This document shows positions 1 to 12,494 of a stretch of 64,000 bases of DNA, in pieces. The notes beneath the pieces are model-generated. The model did no database searches and was not told the DNA's origin. It saw nothing but the letters and a program-made list of their open reading frames with translations. The DNA is taken from contig CM035807.1 in the NCBI GenBank assembly GCA_020466095.1, positions 37,974,135 to 38,038,134 on the forward strand. The letters run 5' to 3'. Numbering within the stretch: the stretch's first letter is position 1; each line of letters opens with the position of its first letter. The DNA comes from Chlorops oryzae. Its lineage: Eukaryota > Arthropoda > Insecta > Diptera > Chloropidae. Both the position numbers and the translations under genes were made by a program.

Positions 1-1068
1 AGATTTTCAAGATAATCTTATCAGATTTTCACTAGCCATGCAGAGCCATGTGCACAAGATCTCGCAAAGAAAGCTTTGCAAAAGGCAAAAAGTTATTCAT
101 TTATGTGTATCTTTATTGCATTGTCAGGCTTGTCTGACATAACACACCTTACGCATTTTATTGTTATTGCGGTCTTATACATTGTTCAAGAGAAGTTAAT
201 GGAATCGAAATCCATCACATCATCACACTTTCACATGTTTGAACCATTCTACGTTTTACTTTGCTTATCAAAGTAATGGAATTACAACATTGCAACAATT
301 AAACGGGTGTAAAATATCTTTCGGAAGCATGCATTGTGAGTTTAGCTTACAGGAGCGTCTCTAAAAAGATGCATTTAAGTTCTAATGTGAGAGACAGTAC
401 AGAACTGAAATGCCTATAAACAGCAGCAACAGGTAAAAAAAAAGAGATAACAGTCACTCAACGAGCATCATTTACTCCCTGTTCCTCAACATTCTTCCGC
501 ATGTAAGATTAAATGTCAATGATTAGGATTATGTTGATTAGCCACGAATTGATCTTTTTCAAGCATTTGCAGTTCCCATTTCTATGCGCAGTACAAGATT
601 TCATGTGGAGAGGAGCACAAAGCGCTACGTTGAGGTTCTGTCCAAGGCAGCTCTCGCCTTACCACTGACTGAGTGACGGATGAGCCATGTCACTCGATGT
701 TAATGTTATGACATTTATCATGAGCGTACGACAAACAACGAACTTGATTATTATTGTGCCTTCTACGCAAGGCAAGTTTGTGAGCTCAAATTCGATTAAG
801 CTGCACTCACCTCCTTTGATTGCATATAGTTGTACATATCTACACATGTATGTATGTACATTCCTACTTGGATTGCTTTTTGTGAGAGGAGAAATGAATG
901 AAAAATTATAGAAACGTTCAAATTACGCCGCCCTTTGCTTCTAAGCACATCTTTTATTTAAACAAAATTAAATGGCAATAGTTCAAATTGCCGTTAAACT
1001 AAATACTTTAAAGTAGGTGAAATAAATATATTTTTGAAGGTGAAGACTTACTTAAAATGGTCACTTAC
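1..1068 (-). other. Dfd intron 3 (5' part), homeodomain exon not reached
   Basis: Intronic DNA downstream of the YPWM exon on the minus strand. The donor GTAAGT is at 1068-1063. I looked for a homeobox on the minus strand in this stretch and saw none, so the homeodomain exon lies left of base 1. No repeat or RNA gene is recognised here. Confidence 0.8.
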
Positions 1069-1243
1069 CGACTCCTGCGACGTGTATTTTTTTCATCCAC
1101 GGATATATAATTCTCTCGCCATCAGTTGTTTCAGCCATAAGATCGTCGTCCGTATCCGTATCGAGATCGTCGTCATTTCCGTTTGATCCCAGCTCATCCG
1201 GTGACCTATCAAGCATAAGACGATCTTCGTCCAACATGTCGTC
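1069..1243 (-). CDS. Dfd: Deformed (Hox4) exon 3, YPWM hexapeptide exon
   Basis: Third coding exon of Deformed. It has 175 nt, giving 58 codons plus the first base of a split codon. It opens with DDMLDEDRLMLDRSPDELG, runs through an acidic Asp-rich stretch, and ends in ETTDGERIIYPWMKKIHVAG plus one further Val. YPWM is the Hox hexapeptide that contacts the TALE cofactor Extradenticle. The exon is bounded by a TATAG acceptor (bases 1244-1245 are the AG) and a GTAAGT donor. The split codon starts with G, which fits the Ala that follows Val in Drosophila Dfd. The short linker to the homeodomain and the homeodomain itself are outside the window. Intron 2, between this exon and exon 2, is only 54 bp. 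Confidence 0.97.
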
Positions 1244-1297
1244 CTATAAAAACGACCATTCAATGCCATATCTTGTGTAGAAAACTTGGGAACTTAC

Positions 1298-1398
1298 ATT
1301 TTCGGACCCTGTGTCGTCACAGCGTAGCCTCATGCCCAATTCCTGCAGTTGCTGCCCCGCTGGAACAGCCTCCTCTATTCTCTTCTCTAATTTGAGAC
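1298..1398 (-). CDS. Dfd: Deformed (Hox4) exon 2
   Basis: Second coding exon, 101 nt: two bases completing the Gly codon begun in exon 1, then 33 codons. The peptide contains LKLEKRIEEAVPAGQQLQEL and then GMRLRCDDTGSEN, nearly identical to fly Dfd as I know it. Acceptor TTCTAG (AG at 1399-1400) and donor GTAAGT (1297-1292) are clean, and phases agree with both neighbours. This short exon is characteristic of dipteran Dfd and confirms that the gene is Dfd and not another His-rich Hox gene. It carries a likely amphipathic helix and no DNA-binding domain. Confidence 0.97.
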
Positions 1399-2514
1399 CT
1401 AGAAGAAAATAATTTTGTTATTTGTTATTGTAATTGGTGTAAATTTCCCTTTTGCAGTGCCAAATAAAATAATATGAAATGAAAAGCACAGTTCTATCAT
1501 CGGTCTGTGATTAATTGATATGGACAGTAGAAAGCACGTAAGACGGCATCAGCGATTTGTCCAGAAATGAAATATGTGTACTGTTGAGTTTCAGGCTATT
1601 TAAAAATCGAGCTTCAAAAAATTTACTTTTTTCATTTTAATCTAATTTGCAATAAACCTAAGAGCTGTTGTAAGACTTGTTTCAGAAATTCGGTTTAATA
1701 TTGAGCAATGTCAACCCAGCGCAGCCGGCCGTGTGACCTGTAGAAGTCACACCCGAAATAGGGCCACACACCATATGAATTCGTCCGGCATAAATTTCAG
1801 GTGGAATAGGGAAATGAAGCAGTATATAGTTAAGAATCACAAAAAGCTCCCAAATTTTTTGTATACAAAAGCATTGAACTAAGGCATAAATTTGGGCTAT
1901 GCTGGAGAAGCGAAGTTGTCATGTCTATCGAAGTTTTCGACTGCTTTCAGCGATGAAGGATTGAAATCCGAATACATAAAATATTTTCATTGTTGCGTTC
2001 GTTTTACTTCGTGAATCTGATGCGACGCGTGCCAAAATAAAATGAGAATTGTCTCAGTTCTTCAAGAATCGGCAAGGGGGACGGACCAAAAAAAAAGGAC
2101 AGTTTAAAGAGAACACGAACGCCGCCGAACCTCAGAGGTTAGAAGATTGTAAATAAAATGTATTTATTTTAATATGCATATCTCCCTAAACAATTCACAT
2201 ATAATTATAAGATTTGAGACAGGAATTCTTGCCCTGAGGCAGGCCTGAGTACTCACATATGAAGTATTATTTGAGAAACCGTATATGAAGTATGGTATGA
2301 ATATCCCGGGTCATACCATACACCGAGAGAAATAACAACAGTTAAATCAACTACTTAGAACAGTTAAAGTAAGAGTGGTCAAATAAACTGTATTCCGCGT
2401 TAAATGCACTGAAAAAGGCAGTCAAATGAACAGTTGAGAAACAGTTACTTTTTATGTTCAAATTCGCTTTCGTTCACTTAGACGTATAAGTTCGCATTCT
2501 GATCAACCGTCTCC

Positions 2515-3290
2515 GGAGGTTTCGATAGCTCAGTTGTTTAAGCTGTGACTTGACCGTCGTGAGCTTCGGGGTTCTATCCCTGCTGGCGGCGGGAATTTTT
2601 CTGGATTTTTTTTTTTTAATTACAGTTTTTTTTTTGTTCAGAGTGTAGTTGTTTTGGAAGGCAAAAATTTTCTCCTAAATTTTTAAGATTTTAATTTATT
2701 TAATTTTTTTTAATGGTTCATTTTCAAGCAAAAAATTTTGGGAGTGAAACAATTCCTTAAGCACGTTCCCCAAAACTTGAACAACCATAAACTCAAGTGA
2801 GCTTATGACCAAAAAATTTAATTCGTTCGTTTAGCGTAATGGTTAAGACGTTCGCACAGCGAAATGGAGGTCAGCGGTTCAAGGCTCGGCCGATGCGAGA
2901 AAATTTTAAGAGATGAAAGAGAAAGAGATTTAAACATAAACAAATAAATAAAGCAAAATTATAATAATTTAATAAAAAAAAAAATATTAATAAAAGAAGA
3001 AAAAAAGTAAGAATTCTGACAATCGGTACCGAGGTTGCGACAGCTCTTTTTAGCCTGTAACTTGAACTTACCTTAACAATATCCCTGCGTTTTCGTTGTC
3101 CTAGCTTGGATATCTATTTATACCTTCTATGATTTTTTCAGAGTGAATTGTTTTGGAAGGTGAAACATTTTCCCTAAATTTTTAAGATTTTAATTTATTT
3201 AAGCTTTTAAAAGCTCATTTTCAAGTGAAAAAAAATTTTGGACGAAATCAATTCCGGAAGGGTTCCCCAAAATTTAACCTTAGAGGCATT
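2515..3290 (+). repeat. tRNA-like (SINE-type) modules with a tandemly repeated body
   Basis: At 2526 there is a box A-like TAGCTCAGTTGTTTAAGC and at 2570 a box B-like GGTTCTATCC, in tRNA spacing. A second tRNA-like module follows at 2822-2898 (box A near 2831, box B GCGGTTCAAGG near 2874). A body segment beginning CAGAGTG...TTGTTTTGGAAGG occurs at 2639-2780 and again, diverged, at 3140-3283. The second copy is preceded at 3028-3100 by a decayed version of the first tRNA-like head. The simplest reading is a tRNA-derived SINE present as two tandem units with another tRNA-like unit between them. The folds are degenerate, so these are not functional tRNA genes. Confidence 0.55.
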
Positions 3291-5348
3291 TTAGTTAGCT
3301 GAAACCTCAATTCAAAATAGTGAAAATCAATTTTTCGAATTTCGCGAAATTGGTCATGGTCAAAATTTATCCATAATGGACGACTTTATTTGGCGGCAAA
3401 ATACACAATCAGAAGAAGCAAAAAAATAATTTTTGTATTCAGATATGAGAATAAGAGAAAGAGTGTTTTTTTCTATTGTGTAGAATGATGACCATAGTTA
3501 TAGGATGTCGCAATTTTTTTTCAGCGAAAGCTTAAGTCTACATAGTAGCTATACACTCACCAAATTTCAATAAGCTTGGATGTATAGTAAAAAAGTTATC
3601 CAGGAAAAACGTTTAAAAATCGTGATTTTTGAAACTTCTGAACCACTTCCCACGACCCAAGAAGGGACTACGAAAAAAATTTGTATGCAGTTTTTCGGAC
3701 ATTTACCTGGTTGAAGTCCATGCCAAATTTCAATATGATATCTTTCATGGCTTAGGAGTAAATTACGAAAAACTAAAGTGTGACGTACAGACAGACAGAC
3801 ATTGACATACATTTGACAGATTAACCTCAGGAAAAATGGATTTAAAATCTTGAACTTTTTTTATGTGATGAAATTCTTAAAATAGCAATCTTTGGCTTAC
3901 AATGGCCAGCCAGCAATTTCTTATTTAAGACAAATTTTGGTTTAAAATTATACGAACTTTAACTGGAAAAGAAAAATTAATTTTTTTTGCTGAGATTATT
4001 TAAATTGTTTAAAAAAAAGTTCAAGTTTGTTTATAATCCTTTTTTTAGTTAAACCGAAATTGCTGTATTTGTACAATTGAATTACCGTTTAAGTAAATAA
4101 TCGAGGATTTGAAAATTGTGAAAATATGTGTTAATAGGACCTTTTTCACAACTATGGCTCTCATGAAAAAAATAAATTTTTTTCAGAATTTTTGCCTGAG
4201 CTCGTTAAAACATCATTGGCTGTAAATTCTTCCATAATTAATTACATTTTGCCTAAGAAGCCATAGAATATGGCTTTACAAACATGGATTAAATTTTCCT
4301 TTTGATCCTTGCGATGACATCCATGTTGTGGAATCGACCTGGTGAAGTCAATATTTTTTTCTTGACAAAGACTTATAGTTCCTAAAAACATTGTTTACAT
4401 AGCTTCACAGTTTGCTTAACTCCTTAGGGGAGCATTTTCCAACCACCCACCCTCCCTATTACGATTTTTGGTCCGTATTGACACCCCTATCACCTCCTTT
4501 GATTTATCCTATATTGCGAAACACCCTGTAATTAGTAACGTTGCCAGATGATATTTCTTGCAAAGCAAACACATTTCTCACATTTTTGCGAGAAAAAAAT
4601 AAAGACTTACTCCAAATGATAACATTTCTTCTTACTTAAATAGATAATATATGGGCCAAAATTGCTATTTAATGCCTAAATTTCTTGTCTTGTCAACGAA
4701 AATCAGTGTTCGTAAAAGAGCAAATCAAGAGCACCGTCAAGGAGCGTTCAGAGAGTCATGCTTTAAAATTTCATTATCTAGCTGGCATGGTTTTTTTCAT
4801 TCTTTATGGTTTGCAACTTTATGGAACTTATGGTGATGTGACTTTACGGGAATTCCCCTTAATTAAATGGAATAGAGATTTAGGGGAAAAAAACCTTTTT
4901 GGGTAACTTTTAGAAACTAACATTTTACAATGTCCCAAGTAAAAGTCGTTGATAAAAATAATAAGAAATATTTTTTTGGAATGCCTTAGAAATTTTTAAA
5001 AAGGAAAATGATTGATTTTTATACCCGACACACTCTGTGTCGAGGGTATATTGCGTTTGTGTGGTTGTGTGTAACACCCAGAACCAGTCCAGATAGACCA
5101 TACAAAATATATATAGAAATGATCACCGTCACCAGGAGATTCGATTAAGACATGCCCCTCTGTCCATCCGTCTGTCTGTCCGTCTGTCCGTCTATCCGTC
5201 TGTCCGTCTGTCCGTCTGTCTTGTATACAGTTATCTTATCGAAGGAGTTGAGCTATCTTGACAAATTTTTTATGCGTACTCACGGCGACATAAGTAAGAA
5301 CAAATTCGAGAATGGACCCGATCGGACCATTTTTAGGGGTACCTCTCA

Positions 5349-5614
5349 GTACTAGGGTCTGTCACAAAAATCACAAAAACTGTTCTAAAATCGAAGTTTT
5401 TCAAGATATTTTGATGAAATTTTATATTTGAACAAGTTTAAAGGCATGTAATACCAATAAATAAAACCACCCTATTGCCACGCCAACTTTTCCAATCTTA
5501 GGAAACTTAATCGGAGGCTTAAATATAAATTAAAAATATAAATTTCATTGAATTATCTCGAAAAAAGATTAGATTTTTCTGCAGGTTTAAGATTTTTGTG
5601 ACAGACCCTAGTAC
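5349..5614. repeat. Inner 24-bp inverted repeat pair (MITE-like)
   Basis: A perfect 24-bp inverted repeat whose core is TAGGGTCTGTCACAAAAATC (left 5349-5372, right 5591-5614) encloses 218 bp in the middle of the foldback element. A third, diverged copy of the same repeat is at about 5880-5905, so this could be a small element inserted in the arm or a rearranged arm end. Confidence 0.5.
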
Positions 5615-6131
5615 GGACGTACCCCTAATTACCTAATTATGGACCAATCACAAACATTTTTGGGGAGGAGGTTTATGGCTATAGCAAACACTTATATATC
5701 AACTTTCGTTCAATTCAAATTTGAATTTCAGGTGTTAGATACAATTTTAGAAAACGTCCTTCGGCTACGCCCATTTTTCAAAGCTTTGGAAATTCATTTT
5801 AGTACCCTAAAATTTTGTCATATATCAAATTATATCACAATGTCTTGAATAATTTAGCTGTTAGAGTAGTTTCTGTGATTTTCGTTACAGACCGTAGTAC
5901 TGGAGGTACCCCTTAAAATGGTCCGATCCGGTTCACCGGTGACACCGTGACCACTGATACCAAATTTCGTCAAGATAGCTCAACTCCTTCGATAAGAAAA
6001 CTGTATAGGTACAGACAGACAGACGGACGGACAATCAAATATCCTGGTGACGCTGATCATTTCTAAATATATATAGATATATATTTATACATAAGTACAT
6101 ATTTTGTATGGTATATCTGGATTGGTTTTGG

Positions 6132-6870
6132 GTCCCTGCAGGACTTTTATCAACCGATTAGTAAAAAAGTTAATGAAAAGCGAACTTTTTCGCAGCTGCC
6201 TAGAAATCGGCTAAAAAGTCATCTAGAAATCAAACAAGCGCAATATAGAAAATTTCAAAAATTTAACGTTATGCCAATTACATCACAACTGACTAGAAAT
6301 CGATTGAAAAGTCATGCAGACATCAACCAAACTGGATACGAAAATAATATATTTCTGATGCTATAATTCAAGGGTATGAATTGCACGCAAAGTTAGTTTA
6401 AAACGCTAACCGAGATTCAAATCAATAGTCAACCAATCCCTAAAAATTGCTCTGATGAGACCTCAAACGGCAGTTCGAAACGTAAGTCAGCCAAATTAGT
6501 CGCCTATAGATTTCTTTCTGCATCGCTTGAAAATCATTTTCATATTCATAAATAAATTATTCTTCTTCTACTGAAAACAGAAAAGATAAAACCGAAAATG
6601 GGAATTCTAATGAAAGTAATTTTTTATTGAAAAGTTTTTAACCAATTTAAATATTCGTTTTCTGACTTTCAGTCAACTTAAAAGTAGCCAGATATTATTT
6701 AGTTATGTTACAAAGTCATACAGGAACGGATAATTGACTACTGCCTAGGACATCGCCACGTTAAAATAGTGAGTTGAAGCCAAGGAAAGAAGTCGATTAA
6801 TCAACCAGTTGGGCTTATTAAAAAGCTAGCTTTAAAATTCTTTAAAATCGGTTCGATTCCCTGCAGGGAC
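6132..6870. mobile_element. 739-bp insertion with 11-bp TIR and tRNA-like edges
   Basis: It interrupts the right arm of the foldback element; comparison with the intact left arm shows the insertion directly. Its ends are GTCCCTGCAGG and the inverse. Just inside the right end is GGTTCGATTCC, an excellent Pol III box B. The core TTGACTACTGCCTAGGACATCGCC at 6737-6760 resembles a segment near 49,660, suggesting a shared family. No target duplication is clear. Confidence 0.5.
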
Positions 6871-7802
6871 GTGTTACACATAGCCACACACACGCAATAT
6901 ATCCGCACGAAGAGACACAGAGTGTGTCGGGTATAAAAATATCTGCAAGACCATTTTAAGGCTCACTATTCAGCATACCAAAGGCATATATCAAAATGTG
7001 AGTTGAATAAAATCAAATTGCATAATTATGCCTTTGTTCCATGTACCTTAAAAATTTTTAACTAAAAAAAAAAATAATATCAATTGACACGTACATGCGT
7101 ACGCATTAAATATCTTACGTTTTATGATTCTTAATTTTGGAATTCAGAAGACTTCATTCAGATATTGCAAGCCTCGGGCTTAAATTAAAAGCGCGTTTTT
7201 TGCGTGCGGGCCGGTGCTTGAGATTGAAAGCCTGGAAGGTCCGGAAGAGGTTCCTCAAGAGCAAAATATTTTTTATATCGACATCTCACAGTGTTCGTAG
7301 GATAATAGCTATTTCAATTGGTCGTGCGACCGAACTTGCTGGGCAGAAAAATTTTCGGTCTCAAACAAAACTAAAAACTTTTTGATTTAGTGTCTCAACT
7401 CTCGCGATTATGGTTCAATTCTGCTCCCTGAAAACAAAGTCTAAATTAAATTGCATGAAATATTTTAATCCTGAGTGTACAGATCATAAGAAAAATTAGA
7501 TAAGAAGTCGGCAAATAAGATCTTTGGGCCTGGAAAAGCAAAAATATTGAAATAAATATAAATATAAATTTATGCGCGTCGGGTAGGTATTGTGTTGTCA
7601 GACTCATGTGAATATAACACAATTGCTCGATTATTTTTTGTTTTAAATTCAAATGCTTTGTTATTGGTTATTTTTCGCTTTGTTTAATAATTTAAAAAGC
7701 TCCGAAAAATGCTTAGCCCGTACTTCCTGAAGTTGATTTGAGCTAACCAATGCTATGTAAAAATCTGAGTCATGTCGGAATAATATTTTAAGAGGTTTTT
7801 GG

Positions 7803-8122
7803 TCAAATAGATCAAGAGATTAATTGAGTTGCAAATGTTGAAATCATTATTTTTTTAACGGAATGCAAGGCAGGCTGTTTTATTTTACAATATGCCATTC
7901 TCCTCAAATTATTTTTTATACGATGATTAGCTTAAATTTAGGTTTTTTGTTTTGAAAATATTCTCAATTATACATACAAATATCTATAAGTTATTTGAAA
8001 TGACCCATTTTATACTTATTAAATGGAATCCGGAGATCTATAAAACCATATTTGCTCATACAAGCAGTTCTAACGAGCTCTATATCAGCATAATTTAGAG
8101 AGTTAAAGAAGAAGAAGCATAT
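7803..8122. repeat. Segmental duplication, copy 1
   Basis: About 320 bp starting TCAAATAGATCAAGAGATTA and ending GAAGAAGAAGCATAT. It is repeated almost identically 476 bp downstream, with a few small indels, for example in the TTTTGTTTTGAAAAT run. Copies are separated by about 156 bp of unrelated sequence. No gene is seen in either copy. Confidence 0.9.
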
Positions 8123-8278
8123 CGTTGGCTTAAAGTGTAAACCTTCTAAGTCCACTTTTAACCGATTCTGACTTTTCGATGTCATTCGAAAGAAAAAAGC
8201 ACACTGCATCGTCAGGCACAAAATCTTTTTTAATTTCAAATTCTGAAGTCATGGAAATAATGGTTGAAAAGGTTTTAG

Positions 8279-8595
8279 TCAAATAGATCAAGAGATTAAT
8301 TGAGTTGCAAATGTTGAAATCATTATTTTTTTAACGGAATGCAAGGCAGGCTTTTTATTTTACAATATGCCATTCTCCTCAAATAATTTTTTATACAATG
8401 ATTAGCTTAAATTTAGGTTTTTTGTTGAAAATATTCTCAATTATACATAAACATATCTATAAGTTATTTGAAATGACCCATTTTATACTTATTAAATGGA
8501 ATCCGGAGATCTATAAAACCATATTTGCTCATACAAGCAGTTCTAACGAGCTCTATATCAGCATAATTTAGAGAGTTAAAGAAGAAGAAGCATAT
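8279..8595. repeat. Segmental duplication, copy 2
   Basis: Second copy of the 320-bp unit at 7803-8122, in direct orientation. The near identity implies a recent local duplication in the Dfd intron, or an assembly artefact from haplotype redundancy. Confidence 0.9.
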
Positions 8596-9475
8596 GAAGA
8601 AAGACGATGTTTGAAGCTGTTTTGAGGTGTACATTTTCAAGTCTTATCAATTTCAGTTGATTTTCGTAGAATGGAAGTATGTGCGGAGGATGAGTTCGGG
8701 ATTCCATAATGGTGAGGCATATACAAGAGTTGGTCTCAGAAGTGATGTTCACGAAAGTTTTGCAAAGTTAGGATCTGTGGACACCTTGGCCCATCAATTG
8801 ATGAGTAAAGAATCTTTTTAATTAATCGGCAATTGCTTGTTTGTACACATATTCAATTTTAATCGCAAGAAATTAAAATATTACGCCTTTACATGTGGCT
8901 GCACGAGATTTTACACAAAATGGGTAGCCACATATATTAAAACTTCGAATTCGAATTTTTGTGTATAAATATAACCTTAAAATGAAACTTCGGAATATGT
9001 GAACAAAATTAAGTGCACATAAAATGTGTCTTAAGAAAAAAATTTTTAAAACACATACATAACCTAAAAAGTAAATGCAAATAACTTCACACAAAATCAT
9101 GACTAATGCAAATAGATTGAGCTGAGCACCACATCAGCGCCTTAGCTTCCTTATAGCTTCAAAGCCATTTACTCATTTCTCGCTTATGTCGACTTAAGCT
9201 ACTGTTCCATATTGCCACAGAAATACCGAAACTTTGAGCTCGAAATACTGAAACAAGTTCGAGGAGTAAAAGCCAGCCTTAATTTCCTAAATTTCCTAAT
9301 CTTCCTAATAAAGGCTATAGTGAGAATGTAATAAAATTTCATTTAGTATTTAAAACTATAATTTATAGCCCGAGCAAAAATATTTGAATTTATTTTGTAC
9401 GCCCGCAGCATGCCCGTAGCACATCCAAATCATACAAAAACGCCCCGGTTACGAGTCAAAAAAATTTAAAAAAAA

Positions 9476-9790
9476 CTCAACACATTTCATTGATATTTCG
9501 TGTACTGGTAAACTACGTAAAGGGACATACCCGGAAATAAATGAACGCCGTCCTCCTCGATCCACGCCCACAAATAAGGGTTTATCGTAACTTGAGAAGT
9601 AAGAGGCATAGAAGCTTCAAATTCGCAACATAGTTCGACCAAGGCGAATGAAAGGTGTAGGAAAAAAATTTATGTGGCCTGTCCACTGCCACGCCCATAA
9701 ATGGAAAGGCAAAACATAGTGCGCCAATAATGTCGGGACGCTGGGTATTTAAAAGTCGGGCTTGACCGACTTTAGCTTTCTTACTTGTTC
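9476..9790 (-). repeat. Interspersed repeat family B, truncated copy
   Basis: Reads on the minus strand from AAGAAAGCTAAAGTCGGTCA through GTCCCGACATTATTGGCGCA to TCAATGAAATGTGTTGAG. It matches the longer copies at 50928-51628 and 63268-63878 but lacks their GTCY microsatellite end. There is no credible ORF. Confidence 0.75.
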
Positions 9791-11937
9791 CAATCTGAAT
9801 TCGGGCATGCTGCAGGCCTGCTTTGGGCGCGTATTGAATTCTGGGCATACATATTTTTCTTCGATAGACACTAAATCAATTAAATTACAATTATTTGAAA
9901 ATACTGAAACAAAAAGATTTTCACATAGACAAATTTTCGAAAAAAGCTTGGAGAAAAACGAAAAGAATTCTATGCTTAGCATCCGCACACATTCTATACT
10001 TTGACAATATCACACGCGACGTTAGAACTGTATGCATAGAACTGAGTTTTCTTTCTACAGACGTAGTCCACCTCCTTTTAACCCTCGGTCAATTCAAATA
10101 TTTCTATAATTTAGAACTGGATGCAATTTTTGATGCGTGCATGTGCGGCTTTGATTTGCATACACATCATTTGATCTTAATTTATTTAAATGTTTGTAAC
10201 TTATCGATCGAATCCATTCATTATACACTTGCAGCAAATATCCCATTTATATTTTAACCCGTAAATCCAGCTTGAGGTTGCTATTTTCGAAATATCTGGC
10301 CGTATTCTGCGTATTACATTGCAAAAGCAAACATGTTGCTATAAACCTATTAATGAAGCTCCAAATGATATGACAGTATGATAGAACGGAAAAAATGAAT
10401 TGTACAGTTGGCTTTCATACAGCGAGGGCTGTCCTGAATATTGTAGATAATATTTATCTAAAAATTTGTTTTATAAAATTTTATATACCATTTCCTCTAC
10501 GGTTGACTTTTCTGTAAAACTATTTATATGTTTATAAATAATGTAATGAAATCAAATTAACATTAACTACAGTGCTGAAATAAACAAACCAACATGCGTC
10601 TTATAGCACCTATAATGAATGCTAATATTGACGTGTCGGATTAAAATGCAAAACGGATTACAGCGGGTCGGTTGGATGTAATACGAAAACTAAGGTATCT
10701 GTAAAACATTTGAAATAAAATAAAAACAGCATAGGAATTAATATCTCAGAGCGATAGGAATCTTCATGGGGGTAGAGCCTTATAAATTTTTTACCATTGA
10801 ACCAGTAAAATTCTGACGAATTACTGATTTCTACTGGCGAATTTTAATTATTTTTTTGAAGATTTCATTCCTTTACAAAGAAAACATTTCAATATAAAAC
10901 AATAATGGAAGTTTAAGTAGGTCTAACTCATCTTAAATTATTCAAAACTCCATAGTCCTCCATTATGTTAAATTTAAATGTTTTACATCCATTCGCACAA
11001 ACAAGGCATTGTGCCATTTGGACCATGGTCGCAGTGATGCGATTTTCCCCCACCCACTTTAAGCCAGTGTTTTACTTTTCAACTACAATTTACAGTTTCA
11101 AATCATGAGAAATGGATGGTATACCACATATCCTCTTCCAAACTGGCTAAGTTCTGCCACGTTTCACATTTCTGACGCTTGCTTGACCTTTTCGTGGATA
11201 TTATGACACTATTCATTATAGCTAAGCCTCCTAAGTTCCTACATAACGATATCTAGAGGTTTCATTGTGTCTAGCAAGCTTGAGGGAACATTTTACCGAC
11301 CTTTTCGCATATTTTTCAAACATTTTAGTGCCAGATTCACCTCATCGCGAATAATAATTCTGTGTAGTTTTTTACTTTTTATATACATAAATCATTGAAA
11401 TAACTATGATACTGTTTATTTTCTCTTAAAGCATGGCATTTCATTCCTGCAGTTTGAAATATTATACTCAATTTTTCTATTTCTATTTTTCCCACGATAC
11501 AAAATTCATTTCAAACGAATTCAGAGATGTAACTGAACTCACCATACATGTCAACTTCTTTTTCGCACTTCAAGTGTTTCAAGAGCTTACTGCATGAACA
11601 CATAAAGGAGCCGAAGCCCTATAATATGGTGTTGTAAGAGCCCGAAAGGAAGGTGTTCCCATCTGGCCTAAGTCGTTCTAAATGAGCTAGATTTCAATAA
11701 TCGAATGAACTATTCTAAGGTCATGTATGGCTCCCTCCGCACTCGGACTCTTAGGGCCAATACTACCAAAAATAATTGAACAAATTTTTAACAAAAAATA
11801 ATATTTTTTTAAATTTCAGTTTTCATATCGAAATTTTTAAAGTACACTGAGGGAAAAACTGCAACTTAAAATCAAATCCGAGCCATATTAATTCAAAATG
11901 TTTCAATATAGAAGAAAAATAATACCGAAACATATTA

Positions 11938-12072
11938 TGGGTATTCATTCAGACCTTGAACTTAGTGAACTTTGAGAACTTTTTAAACAGACGTCAAAAC
12001 TTCCATGTATTTTGACAGTCAACCAAATAAGTTCTCAGAGTTCACTCCTTCGAGGGTTCGAATGAATACCCA
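11938..12072. mobile_element. 135-bp MITE with TATTA duplication
   Basis: The terminal inverted repeat TGGGTATTCATTC is present at both ends (11938 and 12072), and similarity of the arms extends to about 43 bp with indels. It is flanked by TATTA on both sides (11933-11937, 12073-12077), possibly a 3-bp TTA duplication plus chance bases. Non-coding. Confidence 0.7.
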
Positions 12073-12113
12073 TATTAAAATAACAATTTTCAACTTTGAT
12101 TTGATGTAGTTTC

Positions 12114-12369
12114 CATATCGCACCTTTGCTAATAAATCGGCACAATTCAAAATTTTTTTAATCAATTTTTTTATGTTCGATTGGGTTTTTCTGTAAGAAA
12201 CTGAACACCTAGAAAATAAACGCTTATATTGACAGATGCAGCAATCGATTGATAGTAATATAAGTTTAGAAAAAACATTATTTCTCCTTAGTTTCAAGAG
12301 AGATTGAATGATTTTCGAGAAATACGAAATTTCGAATTGTGCCGATTTAGTAGCATGGGTGCGATATAT
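12114..12369. repeat. Foldback MITE, ~42-bp arms
   Basis: The left arm ATATCGCACCTTTGCTAATA continues through AAATCGGCACAATTC. It is inverted at 12326-12368 with about 85-90% identity. The interior of about 170 bp is AT-rich and non-coding. Confidence 0.6.
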
Positions 12370-12494
12370 TTCGTGGAGTATGTTAAACATTGATTTGAGT
12401 TTGTTTTCATATCAAGTCGTGAATTGCGTTGAAATTTACGTCGCTACTTATTGAATTAATAAGAAATGTTATTAAATTAATATGGAAACTCTTC

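Larger units (their letters stand above)
5015..6940. mobile_element. Foldback / long-TIR element with GTCY microsatellite
   Basis: The ends are inverted copies: ATTTTTATACCC plus ACACACTCTGTGTC on the left (5015-5050) and GTGTGTCGGGTATAAAAAT on the right (to 6940). The arms continue for roughly 370 bp. Left-arm landmarks (a GTCTGTCC-type microsatellite at 5165-5220, the segment around ATCGAAGGAGTTGAGCTATC, and a GGGGTACC...GTACTAGGGTCTGTCAC block) reappear reverse-complemented at 5880-6120. The right arm is interrupted by a separate 739-bp insertion (6132-6870). No coding capacity is seen. GTCY microsatellites inside mobile elements are known from dipteran 'mini-me' type repeats; I do not claim this is that family. 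Confidence 0.7.

Noticed and set aside
1..1068. Homeodomain exon of Dfd
   Set aside because: No WFQNRR or other homeodomain motif was seen on the minus strand; the exon must lie outside the window.
5165..5222. CRISPR-like array
   Set aside because: It is a GTCTGTCC-type microsatellite in a eukaryotic repeat, with no spacer structure.
9895..10257. 120-codon ORF in Dfd intron 1
   Set aside because: No domain, signal or family resemblance; AT-rich DNA of this length yields such frames by chance.
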